DNA from: Lutraria lutraria | Taxonomy: Eukaryota > Mollusca > Bivalvia > Venerida > Mactridae | Length of the DNA: 64,000 nucleotides | NCBI GenBank assembly: GCA_964023205.1 | Contig: OZ026841.1 | Location: 33,432,399-33,496,398, forward strand | Reading direction: 5' to 3' | Shown: piece by piece, positions 22,201-33,662 of the stretch | Position numbering within the stretch: the stretch's first letter is position 1 | Layout of the letters: each line of letters starts with the position of its first letter | Position numbers and translations under genes: made by a program | Notes under the pieces: model-generated | Database searches by the model: none | The model's input: only the letters and a program-made list of their open reading frames with translations | What the model was told of the DNA's origin: nothing

Positions 22201-24845
22201 TGTACATATAAAACTCTCCTTGAGCAAGGCAACACATACAGTCTTAATACAGTTACACAAATAAAATACTTCTAACTACAACCCTTGAACCAATTCTCTA
22301 GACATCCATCATTTGATATAATAGACAGTTTTTTAAACATGGTATAACAGTATAAAAATATTATGTTATAGGGTTGAACTGTACCGGTACATATTATAGC
22401 ATTTGGAACGATGGCAATATACCGGTTTACCGGTAATATCGCGCATCACTACTAGTCAGACACAGTAACTACTCGATCAAAAAATGACAAGCTATCAAAT
22501 TTAAATGGGAACAAAATACAATACACACATATTACGATTGATCTCATGAATAAATTCAGAAATGAATGGATTAAAACTTAGTTGAGATAATATTTATCTC
22601 CAGTTTTTTACCCTTGTAACAATCAATTAGGAATTGGACATATACCAGTAGTACAACATTTCAGACAATGGGTGCTTCATTTGGAGAAATCTTTTTTTTC
22701 AATTTTACTGCTTTTTATTAAACTTAGTTTTTAAAAATCAAGAGAAAGTAATTTTGGTTATAAAGTTTCAGCCAATGATAGTTATAATTATTATAAGTTT
22801 GGACATGAATTTTATGTCTTACCATTTATTATCTTTTCAGCTAATTTCTCAGCACTACCAGAGTCTTCCCCAACAGGACTAAATCCTGCTTCACAGGCTG
22901 AAATATAGATGACAAAGCATGTTCAATTACATACAAGCCAGCGATTTTTAAGACCGACTTTAGTGCCAAATACAGGACCCATCCCAATTGTAAAATTGTA
23001 TCGTTTTCCCCAATGTTGAGGCTGAAAATTCCCAAAATACTGAATAAAATTCCAAAAAAACAGTGCATGTATATTTCCTGTTTTCAAGAAACCAAAATTG
23101 ATTTACCACAATTTTTTGTTTTCCATTTAATCGCATTAGGAGGAAAAAACAAACAAATTAACAGTAAAATAATAGTATGAAACTGTACATGTGTTATGAT
23201 ACAATGCAATACAAAACAAACACAATAGATATCAGGGCCAAATTTTGACATATTGCGCGCCATTTTTCTCAAATGAAAAGGACCCACTTTTGAAAAGGTA
23301 AAAATATCCCTGCATATGAAGATATTTCTCAAATTCAAATAAAATACCATATCTTGGTCACATTAATTAAAGATACTTTTTAAATACATGTATCCTCATT
23401 TACAGCTGAATTAAACCCGAGTATAAGGACCAGCAAGATAAGACAAGGTGGCCTTTCACTCAGGATTTACTGCACACAATCATCAATGTTAAATCAACGT
23501 ATCATCGCTTCTACGTAGATTGCCAATTATTTTAGGCACTTTTTGCTGAATTGAAAGAATAATGATAGAAAAATAATGAACCACAACAATGTCTTATGGA
23601 AATCTTTGCATATTGACTTTTCACTAAACATTTAATTTATTTACCCGGTACTAAATTTTTACATCTATATAATCAGTAATGTGAGGTAAATTTATAAATT
23701 CATGGCAATTCAAACTAATTCAATTGTTGCTAATCTTGCTAATTGGATAAAAAAATAAAATGACAAACAGGGAACTATAGCTTTACCTAATTTACGAGTA
23801 CTTCCACCAACCACATAGCAAGGTAGATCAGTACAAGTCTTTCGTTTCTTCTCAGCAATATCCTCATTATGCTCTACAACATACAATTTCTTAATTAATT
23901 AATCTTTTCTTAATGACCTAAAAAATATATGCAAAAAACAAACAATTGCTGATATTATCCCAAGATAAATATTACCGGTGAAACAAGCCCTTTTTCTTCT
24001 AAAAACACTTATTTAGCTGTGAATTTTGCTTTTGTAAACTTGAAATATATAGAGTGTGTGATGTCACTTCATGCCGTGTGCATTATATGACTGCGGGAAA
24101 ACACAGCTGTTCAATAAATAGTATTTTTTTCAATTGATATTTGTAAATAGATTGGAAGTTTACAATCTTACCGTCTCCCTTTTGGAGAGCTAAGACACAA
24201 GCCTCGACAGAGCGCTGACTGGTGAATACTATAGCAGAATGTTTCTCAGAATCCAGAAGACTTTTAGATAGCTTATCTAAATTGATGAAGTTGAAGTCCA
24301 GGACAGGTATACTATATGGCTTATAACCATGCTTAATCAATTCCTGAAAAGACACACATTTTAACATCTAACTATGGTGTTCAGTAGAGACTGTAAGTAT
24401 AGTTTAAATAGTCCATTTTATCATGTACCTGTACATTATATATATAATTCTATAACAGTTAACTTATCATCATCAGATAGGATTTCATTGATGTAACAAT
24501 GGTTGTAAGTATCATCCATCGTATCTTATACCAACACCCACCCAATACCTAAAACAAGGAAAAGAAATTCTGTGAAATGGAACTAGAACTTGAACTTTCC
24601 CTTGACTAGGACATTCATGAAAGAAAATCTAGCATATGATTAGACATACAGTCATGTAGCCATATAGAAAGAAAAAAAACAAAAACAGAATTACAACAGA
24701 AAATTGAATAAATGGAAAAAAATCACTGTTAACATTAAAAGATGAAACACAATAATAATACCTTATCAAAAGGGTCTTTGTCCCCTTCTTTAGGGGCTCT
24801 GAATAACAGAACACTGTTTTGACAACAATCGTCATTCTCTGCCAT
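19294..24845 (-). CDS. UROS: Uroporphyrinogen-III synthase (8 exons, 268 aa)
   Basis: UROS closes hydroxymethylbilane, inverting ring D, to give uroporphyrinogen III in cytosolic heme synthesis. Exons in coding order on the minus strand: 24845-24762, 24343-24172, 23873-23787, 22897-22823, 21555-21472, 20977-20892, 20483-20388 and 19416-19294 (TGA). All junctions are GT/AG, the phases agree, and the 807-nt sum gives 268 residues, close to the 265 of the human enzyme. Family marks: N-terminal 'VLLFRAPKEGDKDPF', 'IVFTSQRSVEA' near residue 73, 'AEKLAEKI' and 'YPCGNLRRD' in the middle, 'EVYETV' with the conserved active-site tyrosine at 177, 'YFSPSGV' at 204-210, and 'AIGPTT' at 231-236. The start is the first in-frame ATG of exon 1. 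Introns 4 and 7 hold transposons. Identification is firm; exact UTR limits are unknown. Confidence 0.95.
19816..20320. mobile_element. TIR element with CAAGGACTT ends, in UROS intron 7 (505 bp)
   Basis: The ends are exact inverted repeats of 33 bases beginning CAAGGACTTATATACATACA and continuing to 'ttcgcaact'. The element is flanked by a perfect 7-bp duplication, ATCATGT (19809-19815 and 20321-20327). The interior contains 'ccaagatggcggacatc'. It has a chance 83-codon frame but no transposase. Miniature palindromes with the same termini occur at 62493, 25550, 36586 and 20760. Confidence 0.88.
20760..20793. mobile_element. 34-bp palindrome with CAAAGACCT ends, in UROS intron 6
   Basis: CAAAGACCTGTATTA on the left is mirrored by 'tataggtctttg' on the right. 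The arms pair as AAAGACCT with AGGTCTTT plus outer bases. The flanking 'tgttaa' and 'taaca' extend the hairpin. It shares its termini with the 29-bp palindrome at 36586-36614. Confidence 0.55.
21103..21283. mobile_element. MITE-like element with TACAGTCAA ends, in UROS intron 5
   Basis: The ends are inverted: 'tacagtcaaatctgtg' on the left and 'acaggcttgactgta' on the right. The interior repeats 'aaaggtca' and 'aaggccac' modules. It resembles the element at 42613-42782 in LMAN2 and, more weakly, sequence near 63246-63400. Confidence 0.6.
21953..22451. mobile_element. hAT-like non-autonomous element in UROS intron 4 (499 bp)
   Basis: A perfect 8-bp target duplication, CTAGTCAG, lies at 21945-21952 and 22452-22459. 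The ends are inverted and similar (TAGGGATGGGTATTGCG on the left; CGCGCATCACTA on the right). An 8-bp duplication is the hallmark of the hAT superfamily. The body has 'cgcgatatattgcg' repeats and no open frame. Just outside its left end (21840-21940) is a stretch resembling a reversed SINE core ('cttccgtaagctaag'). Confidence 0.82.
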
Positions 24846-25549
24846 GTTTCATCCAGATTCCATACTAGCAAGACATATAATGCCAAATTATATGTGATAA
24901 AAATGTCCTCTAGCCTGGAAGTGAGACAGGTGTTTAAATTAATACAATTCCTTACTAGTCCTACTAAGTCTGCTACTCCCAAACAGTCTAAATTCTTATT
25001 ACTGAATCAGTTGAACAAGGTTCTCACTTAATATATAATCTCTTCCAGTCACCATCGGATAGACACGACTAGGCATATTTACCTGCGCTATGCATAGGAA
25101 CTTTTAAATCACTATTTTTTACATAGACTTACTCCATCCTGCGCCGGTATGAGTATATCCCAGAAGATATAATTTTTATATATATATAGTAATTATTATT
25201 TTGATACTGTACATAGAAAAGATAGGAGTCTCGTAATTAAGCCAACATGATTTGCCCTTTTCAATAGGGGCGACACTACAATAAACAAAACCTTTACCTA
25301 TACATTGAGTCAATTAATTATATCTAACATGAATCTAGATTACTGTCAAAATTTTACTGACTCTTCAAAGACCTATACTACATCATAGTATGGTGTAATT
25401 TGATCCTAAATTAAGCAAATTTGCTTAATTAAAACTTTGTTAAAAATAGTGAGCATTTCTGTTATCTTGCAAGTCTTCGTTGAATACAAATTTAGCCGTT
25501 CAATAAAGAAAACAGCTCAGTGCTATCACAGACTATTTGATATGTAATC

Positions 25550-25589
25550 CAGGACTTATTTACATTTGTACATGTACAATAAGTCCTTG
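25550..25589. mobile_element. 40-bp palindromic mini-element with CAGGACTT/AAGTCCTTG ends
   Basis: Left end CAGGACTTATT and right end AATAAGTCCTTG pair almost perfectly. The centre is 'tgtacatgtaca', itself palindromic. Flanks read 'atgtaatc' (25542-25549) and 'atgtaaca' (25590-25597), six of eight bases alike. The termini match the 505-bp element at 19816-20320. Confidence 0.6.
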
Positions 25590-25829
25590 ATGTAACAAAT
25601 CATGATTAAGAAAATACCCTAAGTATCGATTTATTTGCCACATCTCATGACAAGATATATTAATCAGTATTTATTATATAAACAACTTAAGAATCTACCT
25701 ACGGATATGTGGGTGACAACAGCTGGAACCTGCCTGACAGCAAGTTTTAAGCAGTGGATCTTCAAGTTCAGGAAACACAGGAAATGTAACTCTAGTTCTA
25801 TTTTTAGAAACTGCTGCTTAAAATAGAAC

Positions 25830-25839
25830 GGGAAATTCC
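25830..25839. promoter_or_regulatory. kappaB-like site GGGAAATTCC
   Basis: The decamer GGGAAATTCC fits GGGRNWYYCC exactly and lies between the UROS and RNF4 starts. One site of this length can occur by chance, so a regulatory role is only a possibility. Confidence 0.3.
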
Positions 25840-26177
25840 GTTTTGACCGGATGCTATTCGGGCTTGTTCTGGATATGATTCGCAGCATCATTGGATTTTA
25901 ATTCATTAGAGCAGAATTGTGATAAGGATACCTATACTTTCTTATAAAACATATTAATTTGATGGTGACAATAGCCACAGAATACCAGTATAATAAAAAG
26001 TACGGACAGTACTGGAATTTTGTCACAGTAAAATTGGTTCCCCTTGAACTCTGGCTGCACTGTGCGACAAACGGGAACCAGTTTGGCCGTTTTCATGCGG
26101 ATTCGTTTGGATATTTTCCTAGTAAAGAAACGAAAGCAACAGTTACATCAAAGAATCAAATTCAAATTTCTTTCATA

Positions 26178-29100
26178 ATGAGCGTAAGTTTCTGCTTTTT
26201 TAGTGTATTAATGTTATTGATAAAAATTCAGATGTCTGTTAGTGTTATCACCAGTTATTCAAGAAATGTTACCATTCATAGACTGTAGTCCACTCAAATT
26301 CTACTAAATTAGACCGTTACGTGAACAGGTGAACGCGCGATTATTTCACCCGACTTTCTCAGTCAGACTAAGAGGATGGCCCCTCCTGAAAATTTTAATC
26401 CTTTATGAAGTTATATTTATCTGCTGTAAGATTTAGATTACCAGGCGTTTTCAGAAGAGGTCCTGCCATTAGTCAAGACCATTCCATCATGATGATGAAC
26501 AGGACCAATTAAGCCGCCTTTTGAACGTTACGAAATGTCTGTTAAAAATTTCTTTTTACAAATGGAAAATCAAAAATTAGCCATGATACCAGCTTGGGGT
26601 TAATTCAGATTACCGATCGCCTGGTTCTCTGTGAGCTGTGAACAACTACTATCGAATGGACATATATATTATATATTCAGTTATTTCACTGTGTTGAAAT
26701 CCATAATAAATTCTTACCTGATATTTTATTGTTTTAGTTTGCAAGCTTTAAGGGCCTTTTTTACCCGCACTACCATTGGTAGGGTAGGGGGGCTATATAG
26801 GAGTCACTTTGACGGTCGGTCTGTCTGTCCCGAAGTTTGTCCAAGCTGTATCTTCTCTATGGATTAAAGGATTTTTTATTTACTTGGTACATTTGTTCAC
26901 CATCATGGGACGTCATACATGTGTCATGCAAATTACGTCAGTATCTCCAAGGTCAAGGTCACACTTGGAGTTCAAAGGTAAAAATGAGCTTGTACGGGCC
27001 ATAACTATGTCATTCATTTTGAGATTTTAAAATCACTTGGTTAAGTTGGTACATTTTACACCAGTATTGGAAGGTGTGTCATGCAATAGAATTACGTCAA
27101 TACGTCACACTTGAATATTAATTCTCAAAAATGGCCATAAATTAGCTTATTTTGAATCAGCTGATCACCATCATAATAACAAGCAAATTCACACGGATTA
27201 TCGCACGGATTTTGTATATCTAGAAGCCATACATCTGTGACAAGGCGGTATGTTGGGGTATTTTAAGTCACTCTGTGGCAGTTCTGGTTCCTTCTACAAC
27301 AGAGGCTGAAATTCAATGACTTCCCAATTGCAAAAAGGCTGTTAGAAATTCCCCAAAATACAATGCTGAAAATTCAAATTTGATAAAATATGATTCTCAG
27401 TCCCTAAATCTATTTCTCATGTTCTGTGAATGAAATGTATGTTATTTAGCATAATTTATTGAAAAGTTGCATTATTGTTTTAAATTTAAAACTTACAATT
27501 AATAAAAACAGTTTTTAACCTTTTCCCTATTTGGCCGAAAATCTCGCTTGAATTTCCCAAAATGAAAGGCTAAGGCCCCTTCCCAATTTTTGGAAAAAAG
27601 GCCCTGCATTAATTACTATGGCACTGTTACAACCAATAATAAAGTTGTTCATTGGCAACCTTGAAGAGTTCTAAAAGTGTAAAATCATGATGGCACCCTA
27701 TGCTCCAGAAATGTACCTTACGCTGTATTCAGCTGTTTAAATTATCAAAAAGGCTTAGTTTTGTATATTATAACTAATTAATAAATTTACTGTTTAAGTA
27801 CCGGTACCTTCTTAGTTCGCCACCTGGTGACCAGTGGCATCAAAGGTAGGACGTCACTGTGGATTTTATAGGCAGGACAAGTTACTCTCAAACAGCTAAT
27901 CAGAATAAACTTTAAAGCTTGTAAATCTGAAACTCGTAAGCCAATTCACTTGAAAAATAATAAGCCACCGTAAAAACATTTGTTTATGCTGCAAAAGTCT
28001 GTGTATTCAGAAATGTTGGCGTCATTTTTATACATGTACTAAACAGTAAAACTTTTAAAAGTTTTCCAATTTCCAATAAGTGTTGAACCAAATTAAAGTT
28101 TAAGATAAATAAAAATGACACTTAACTTTACTCTTTTTTTTCACACAACTGCTAATGCTGTTGATTAAGTTTGGTAAATACCCCAGTACCACTGTCAGAA
28201 TTACATCTGAAGCACTTACTGATTCGTACATACATGTATCAAATAAGTTTCAATGTAAATATAATGTAGAACTGATTTATACTCTACATAAAAAATGTGT
28301 AAGTTTTAGTTAACCAATATTCTTTATCAACAGCCATTCTTCTAAACTATCAATCCATACACTACGTCAAGAAAAGCACAAAAAATTGAACAAACATTAT
28401 ACCTGAAAATCATTGAAATAAAGTAGTATTAAGTTAAATTCACTATCATCCAGGATATGAACTATTTTATTCAGTATCAAGTTAGTTTGAACAGTTAGTG
28501 TTGAATTAGTTTGAAAATATTATGATTTTATTATTGATTCAGGTTTTGGAATCACGAGATACAAGGCGCAGACCTAGGACTAGACGCAGTCCCAGAATTC
28601 GTCAGAGAATACAAGAACCAGATGAACCTATTGATTTGGATGATTCCACTGTTGCTGTTCATGAATCTTGTTGGTTGCATTCTTGTTTTTTACACAGTAC
28701 TTAAAGGCCCATTAACTTATACAGATCAATGAATAGATAAAAGGATAGTAAAATATAAGAAATATATTTTATCCGCTAGAGATCTAAAACAGTAATAACA
28801 CATACAGTAACAATACATAATTCCTTTCTTTAACAACATCTTGTCAGATGCTTTTTCTTATTTTTTTGCAATATTGTGCTACATTTCTATACATACCTTA
28901 TGATTAAAAAAGAAAATTTCAGAATGTTTTTGTTGCAAGTCATTTTCACTGATGAGACATCTTTCTAGGTAAAATTTGACCTACTTTAATTTTAACATCC
29001 AAAAAGCTAATTGGGCTTTAACTTAAAGTTTAAGCCAAAAAGTATATAAATAACTATGCCTTTTTCAATTGTTGTCTTTGGAACACTAAAAGTCTATATT

Positions 29101-32100
29101 TGATCTTTTAATTTTAAAGACTTTGAATTTGTACTGAGATTCAAGGTAATTTTGGCTTAATCTACAAAATCATAATTGGGAGAATTATTGTTAATATTGA
29201 ATTTATTATATAATACAATTTATTATTCTTTTCAGCATGTATTGATCTGACATCTTCAGTGGATGATGATTTTGTTGATTTAACATCTGGCCTGTCATCA
29301 CAACAGCAATCAGAGGACGGTTATGGTGCTAATGATAATTCAGTTGTTGTAAGATTTTTATCTATGATCAGCGTCATGACATATTTAATAATATTGGCAG
29401 AAAATAGAGGCCAAGTCTCGAGGTCATAAAACTTGCGCTGTAATAATTTGCTGCAACAAACAAAGTTTGAGAAGGGGTATATTGGAGTTACTCTGTCGGT
29501 CATTGGTCTTCAGTCCGTCCGAATACAGTATCACAAGTTCGTGGAGCAAACTACTTCCACATTCTTTGAGTGATTGTAATGAAACTTGAACTAAGTTATC
29601 ACCATAAAGTGTAGATGTGCAAGACACAATTTTCATGTCCAGTGATTCACTCATTCAAGAGTTATTATGTGCCCTTGAACTTAGCCATATAGTTTCAATG
29701 GCATTCTTAGTTTATGAATGTTTGTGGAGTTATGTGCTCTTGAACTAAGCTGTATAGTGTACTATCACATTATTAGTGTCAAAGAGGTGACGGGGTTATT
29801 AGACATCTCTCTAGAGCGGTCCTCTCTTGAGCAACAACCTCCCTTCATTGACAGCATGATTTTTTCCAACTGCGCAGTGTAACTATTGATTCAACCTCTC
29901 CAGAGCAACAACCTCTCAACAACAACATAATTTGCTACTACTGAAGGATGTTGCTTTAATGAGGTTGCACTGTAATATGTCATATATGTAATTTGTTTTA
30001 CCTAAACACTAGTATTAAATGTGCTAAAAATAGTCTTACCGTGTAAATTTCTCTCTTCAGGTGCTTGGTACCTCTCATGGTAAGTTACAGTTCTATGAGG
30101 AATTTTGTTCCCATGAGGAGTTTTTTTGGGAAACTCCACCTTTTAATCAGATTTTTCCTTAAATAACACTAAATAGCACTTGGGTATTCGTCTTATTTGT
30201 TTAAACTGTTTGAACGACTGTTTTTCTCAGTACCAGTAGATATGGTAGATATAAGTATGTTTTTTGATTAAGTCAGTTTATTCCAAACAACTTTACATTG
30301 TACACAACATGCTTGAAACTGTAGTTACAATCTCCTTTTCAATTTTAGTCCAAATAATTACAGGATATATGACTAATTAAAAAAGTCTTTAAAAAATGGC
30401 ATGATCATTTTATTTGAATCTTTTAAATAAAGTGCCCGTTGTGTAGGACTGATATATTGTTGATAAACATTGATGTTGAAAATGTAACTAGAACTAAGAT
30501 TGAAGATTCCCTATTAAGTATAAACAATGTACCTGTTGTACTGTATAATATCTATAGTACACATACCTGTTTTACTCAAAATTAAAGTCTACTTTTTTGC
30601 CTGATTTCTATCAGACATACAACACTATATAATCGAGGGTGAAGCTGTCTCTCAAAAAAAGTTTATCATACTATCTTTAAGTAATAGCTTATATCATTTC
30701 TGAAAAAAAATTATATATCAGATTTTCAACATGGGTGTATTTCCTCATTCATGTGACAAGGCTAGTCTTATCCTGTTATCCACAAGTCACTGATTCTATT
30801 GCATTGTAAAATGTGTACTGAATTGATACCAAATGGTTGTTTTTATTATATTTCAGCTTCCCCTCCACCTCATCGACAAATTGCACGACAACGATTTCCA
30901 GTTCTGGATGATAGTGATGATGAACTTCCTGAAGTACCTATAAAAATTCCGAAACCAAGTACGCCCACATCAAAATCAGCTGCTGGTTCATCCACTGAAT
31001 TTATGTCACCAGAACCAATTAAAATATCATGTCCAGTATGTTTTGATGATGATAAGACAGTAAGTAGAATTTGTCAATCTGTATATGTTCCAAATCTTAT
31101 AAAAATCATTTGTCTTGACTCTAGAGTCTGTTTATTTAACTCACACCTTACCTTATCTTAATGTAAAATCATTAATGGCTATCAGCCTTTAAAGATGATT
31201 TGCTCCAACAAGCTTTGTTATTGCAGTAGTTGACCTCCGACTTTTGAAGCTGCAATTTTTATTATACTCCGCAAGCGAAGTTTGAGAGGGGATATATTGG
31301 AGTCACTCTGATGGTCGGTCCGTCCGTCCATCCGTCCACATAAAATATCACAAGTTTGTGGAGCGAACTACATTCACATTTTTTACGCGATTGTAATGAA
31401 AATTGAAATATGTTCAGTTATCACCATGATATGTAGACATGCAAGACATAATTTTTACATTCCCAGCGATTCACTCATTCCAGAGTTATGTGCCCTTGAA
31501 CTTAGCCATATAGTGTAAAATGGCATTCTTAGTTTGTGGAGCAAACTACATCAACATTTTTCAAGGGATTGTATTGAAACTTGTTATATATTATCAATAT
31601 GAAAGGTAGATGTGCAAGACACAATTTTCATGCTCAGTGATCCAATTATTGCAGAGTTATGTCCCCTTGAACTTAGCCGTATGGTGTACTATCACATTCT
31701 TAGTGTCAAAGCGGCGGTAGGGGTATTAATCACTTCTGTGACAGCTCTAGTTACCATGTTGTATCAAGCAGCTCACCTTTCTTTTGACCCTATAATAATT
31801 CAATATTTTTTCAAACCAGATAGTCACTTCGTTGATTACCTCAGAAGTGAGGGTACCAATCGCAATGTACATTTTATATGCTGTCAAATTTGTGAACATA
31901 GACAAAGAATTATTATGTTTAGTACAGATGGTATTTATTTTTATGTTTACTGGTATTTGGTCTTAATGAGTAGGGTACTACGGTACATAGGGGTTTTGTT
32001 CAAAGGGTATGCCTTGAGATATAACTGATATTGGATTACATGAGGTGGTGGGTCGGTCATTATTGGTTCTAGTTGTTTCCTAAACATATCCCTCATACTT

Positions 32101-32702
32101 ATGGAGGTATGATTCATTGCAGGGTGCAAACAATCAGATAATTTGCTGGCCCAGAAGGAATTTCAACGTCTCGGACCGATTAGAGTAGAAGAAAAGGGTT
32201 AAAAAATCGGCCTATAAAATTCCATAAATTTCATCAAGTTTGATCCAAAATCACTATGTTAGTGCATAATGTCACAAACCATATTGTTTGTTGTTTGCAC
32301 CATTCTCAATACCTCTATAAGCACGTCAAAATATCCAAGTGCCCAGAGCAATCATCTAATTAATTGCTTATCCAATTTTCATTTTCATATATTTTTGGTA
32401 GATTTGTTTGAAATATTTGTGTGGTGTGAATAAAATCCAAATAACCACAAACATAACACGGCCTTACCTTTGATCACCTGAGACTATTTACTCCAGCTTA
32501 TTTTACTTGTAGTAGTGACAAGAAGATGATGGTTCTGTTCTGTTCTTTTCAGATAAAACGAAACAAGAGCAAATTGGCATCCACATCTTGTGGTCATGTA
32601 TTTTGTAAGCCATGTTTAGACAGTGCTGTACATCTTCAACGTTGCTGTCCTGTGTGCAGAAAAAAATTGACTTCAAAAAATATTTTTGTATTACATCTCT
32701 AG
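26178..32702 (+). CDS. RNF4: RNF4-like SUMO-targeted E3 ubiquitin ligase (RING)
   Basis: STUbL ligases bind poly-SUMO chains through SUMO-interacting motifs and ubiquitinate the SUMOylated protein in the nucleus. Firm exons: 28543-28669, 29236-29348, 30061-30079, 30857-31059 and 32553-32702 (TAG); the phases agree at all junctions. The proposed first exon is 26178-26183 (ATG AGC before gtaagt), which is in phase but uncertain. The model gives 205 aa (human 190). Order: arginine-rich stretch 'RRRPRTRRSPRIRQR' (10-24); SUMO-interacting motifs 'PIDLDD' (31), 'CIDLTSS' (46) and 'FVDLTS' (57); acidic 'FPVLDDSDDE'; and a C-terminal C3HC4 RING with C147, C150, C169, H171, C174, C177, C188 and C191. 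The donor after exon 28543-28669 (gttggt) is weak, but only it restores the frame. Introns hold dispersed repeats. The match to RNF4 rather than another small RING protein rests on the motif order. Confidence 0.88.
26745..27130 (+). repeat. Dispersed 'gtccgtcc' family repeat, copy 1 (RNF4 intron 1)
   Basis: Contains 'ggggggctatataggagtca' followed by 'cggtcggtctgtctgtccc' and a diverged body. The same start motif with 'gtccgtccatccgtccac' occurs at 31257-31730, and related bodies at 29455-29760, 50940-51236 and 53633-53880. The family is non-coding here. I recognise it as common in bivalve DNA but cannot name it. Confidence 0.6.
27290..27605 (+). repeat. Dispersed repeat with 'ggctaaggccccttcccaat' end, RNF4 intron 1
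   Basis: Shares 'ctacaacagaggctgaaatt' at its start and 'ggctaaggccccttcccaat' at its end with 39408-39600 in LMAN2 intron 1 ('ctataacagaggcctattat' and the same end). Non-coding. A diverged relative in reverse may lie at 22955-23050. Confidence 0.55.
29455..29760 (+). repeat. Dispersed 'gtccgtcc' family repeat, copy 2 (RNF4 intron 3)
   Basis: Body motifs include 'gtatcacaagttcgtggagc', 'tgtagatgtgcaagacacaa' and 'gcccttgaacttagccatat', shared with 31257-31730 and, inverted, with 50940-51236 and 53633-53880. Confidence 0.65.
29801..29974 (-). mobile_element. MITE-like TACAGT element in RNF4 intron 3
   Basis: Reverse-orientation relative of 9397-9563. Read on the minus strand, it starts 'tacagtgcaacctc', passes 'gttgttgttgagaggttg', and ends at 'gagcggtcctctcttgagc' read on plus. 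The second terminus is eroded. Confidence 0.6.
31257..31730 (+). repeat. Dispersed 'gtccgtcc' family repeat, copy 3 (RNF4 last intron)
   Basis: The best-preserved copy: 'tactccgcaagcgaagtttg', then 'tcggtccgtccgtccatccg', then two internal 'gtttgtggagc(g/a)aactac' repeats. A 138-codon frame at 31612-32028 starts within this repeat and has no family similarity, so it is not called. Confidence 0.7.
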
Positions 32703-33662
32703 TCATAGTGAAAATAGGATGTGTTTGATATATTGTGTTTTATCTGGACCTGACAGTCTAATTTGAATTTATTATTATGCTTTGTAAGTCATTTACATAG
32801 ATATGGCAAACAGCCTATGATGTATATTTGGGTTTAGACAGGCTGGATTTGATAATCTCATTACTATGCACTGCCACTGGTTAGATCACTGCCACCGGTC
32901 AGATCACTGCCACTGCTCAGATCACTGCCATTGTTCAGAGTTTTTCAATCAGATTAACTGGATGAAATGGAGAAATATATTTGATTTCTCCTGATTCTGT
33001 TTTTACCCCACCCACTGTCAGTTTTTGGGACTATACTGGAATCATGTAAAATGTCATGTCCCCGGCATTTCTTTTCAGTGCTGTAACATTGTAGAGTTGT
33101 TCAGTGATTGATTTCAAAACAATTTGGTGTGATTGTACACCTACATAAGACAGTGTGATTTATGTAAGGACTAGGCCAGTACCTCCAATTGAAGGTCAAA
33201 TATTGGGTTAGCTTTGTCTAGTCTGCAACTCATTTGTTCATTGAAGGGAATCCAATTTCTTTATTGTTGGTGACAAGTGTTAAAAAATGTCCCTTTACCG
33301 AGATGAGGGCAAAAATAACATTAACATGTCTGTGATAAAGTGTGGGGGGTATTTGTCATGACTGTTACAAACCGTAGTTTGTTATACCGAATTTTGTGAT
33401 GAATTGATTGTGTTACATGTATTTTGACTTTATATAAAATGTCTCGGTGCTTATTAACTACATTTTATGATGCTCACATAAAGTCTTTACTTTTGGGCTG
33501 TGCCTTTCATGTCTGGGAGAAATTTTGATTTCTTTTCAAAATTTTATTTCTGATGTGTGCTTTCATGTTCACTAATCTGTTGCATAGCATAGAGATAAAT
33601 TTATATTGTGAGGCCTATACCAAGAATTAAGCTTTAACACTTTTCTTGATGATCTGACATTT
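32703..33662. other. RNF4 3' flank, probable 3' UTR
   Basis: No gene recognised. It includes short direct repeats of 'cagatcactgcca' (32880-32935). The 3' end of the RNF4 transcript cannot be fixed: no clear AATAAA is found close to the stop. Confidence 0.4.

Larger units (their letters stand above)
24846..26177. promoter_or_regulatory. UROS/RNF4 head-to-head intergenic region
   Basis: The start codon of UROS (minus) and the proposed start of RNF4 (plus) face each other across about 1.33 kb, so promoters for both probably lie here. Seen inside: a 40-bp palindromic mini-element at 25550-25589, a sequence matching the NF-kappaB consensus (25830-25839), and AT tracts. No TATA box can be assigned with confidence. 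A 109-codon frame at 25959-26288 has no family resemblance and is read as 5' UTR or chance. Confidence 0.4.

Noticed and set aside
24629..24982. 117-codon minus-strand frame over UROS exon 1
   Set aside because: It is a shifted frame over the true exon 1 (24845-24762). The UROS reading joins in phase to seven further exons and matches the family.
25959..26288. 109-codon plus-strand frame just before RNF4
   Set aside because: No family similarity. The only part used is its ATG AGC followed by gtaagt, as a tentative first RNF4 exon.
31612..32028. 138-codon plus-strand frame
   Set aside because: It starts in a dispersed repeat within an RNF4 intron and has no family resemblance or splice support.
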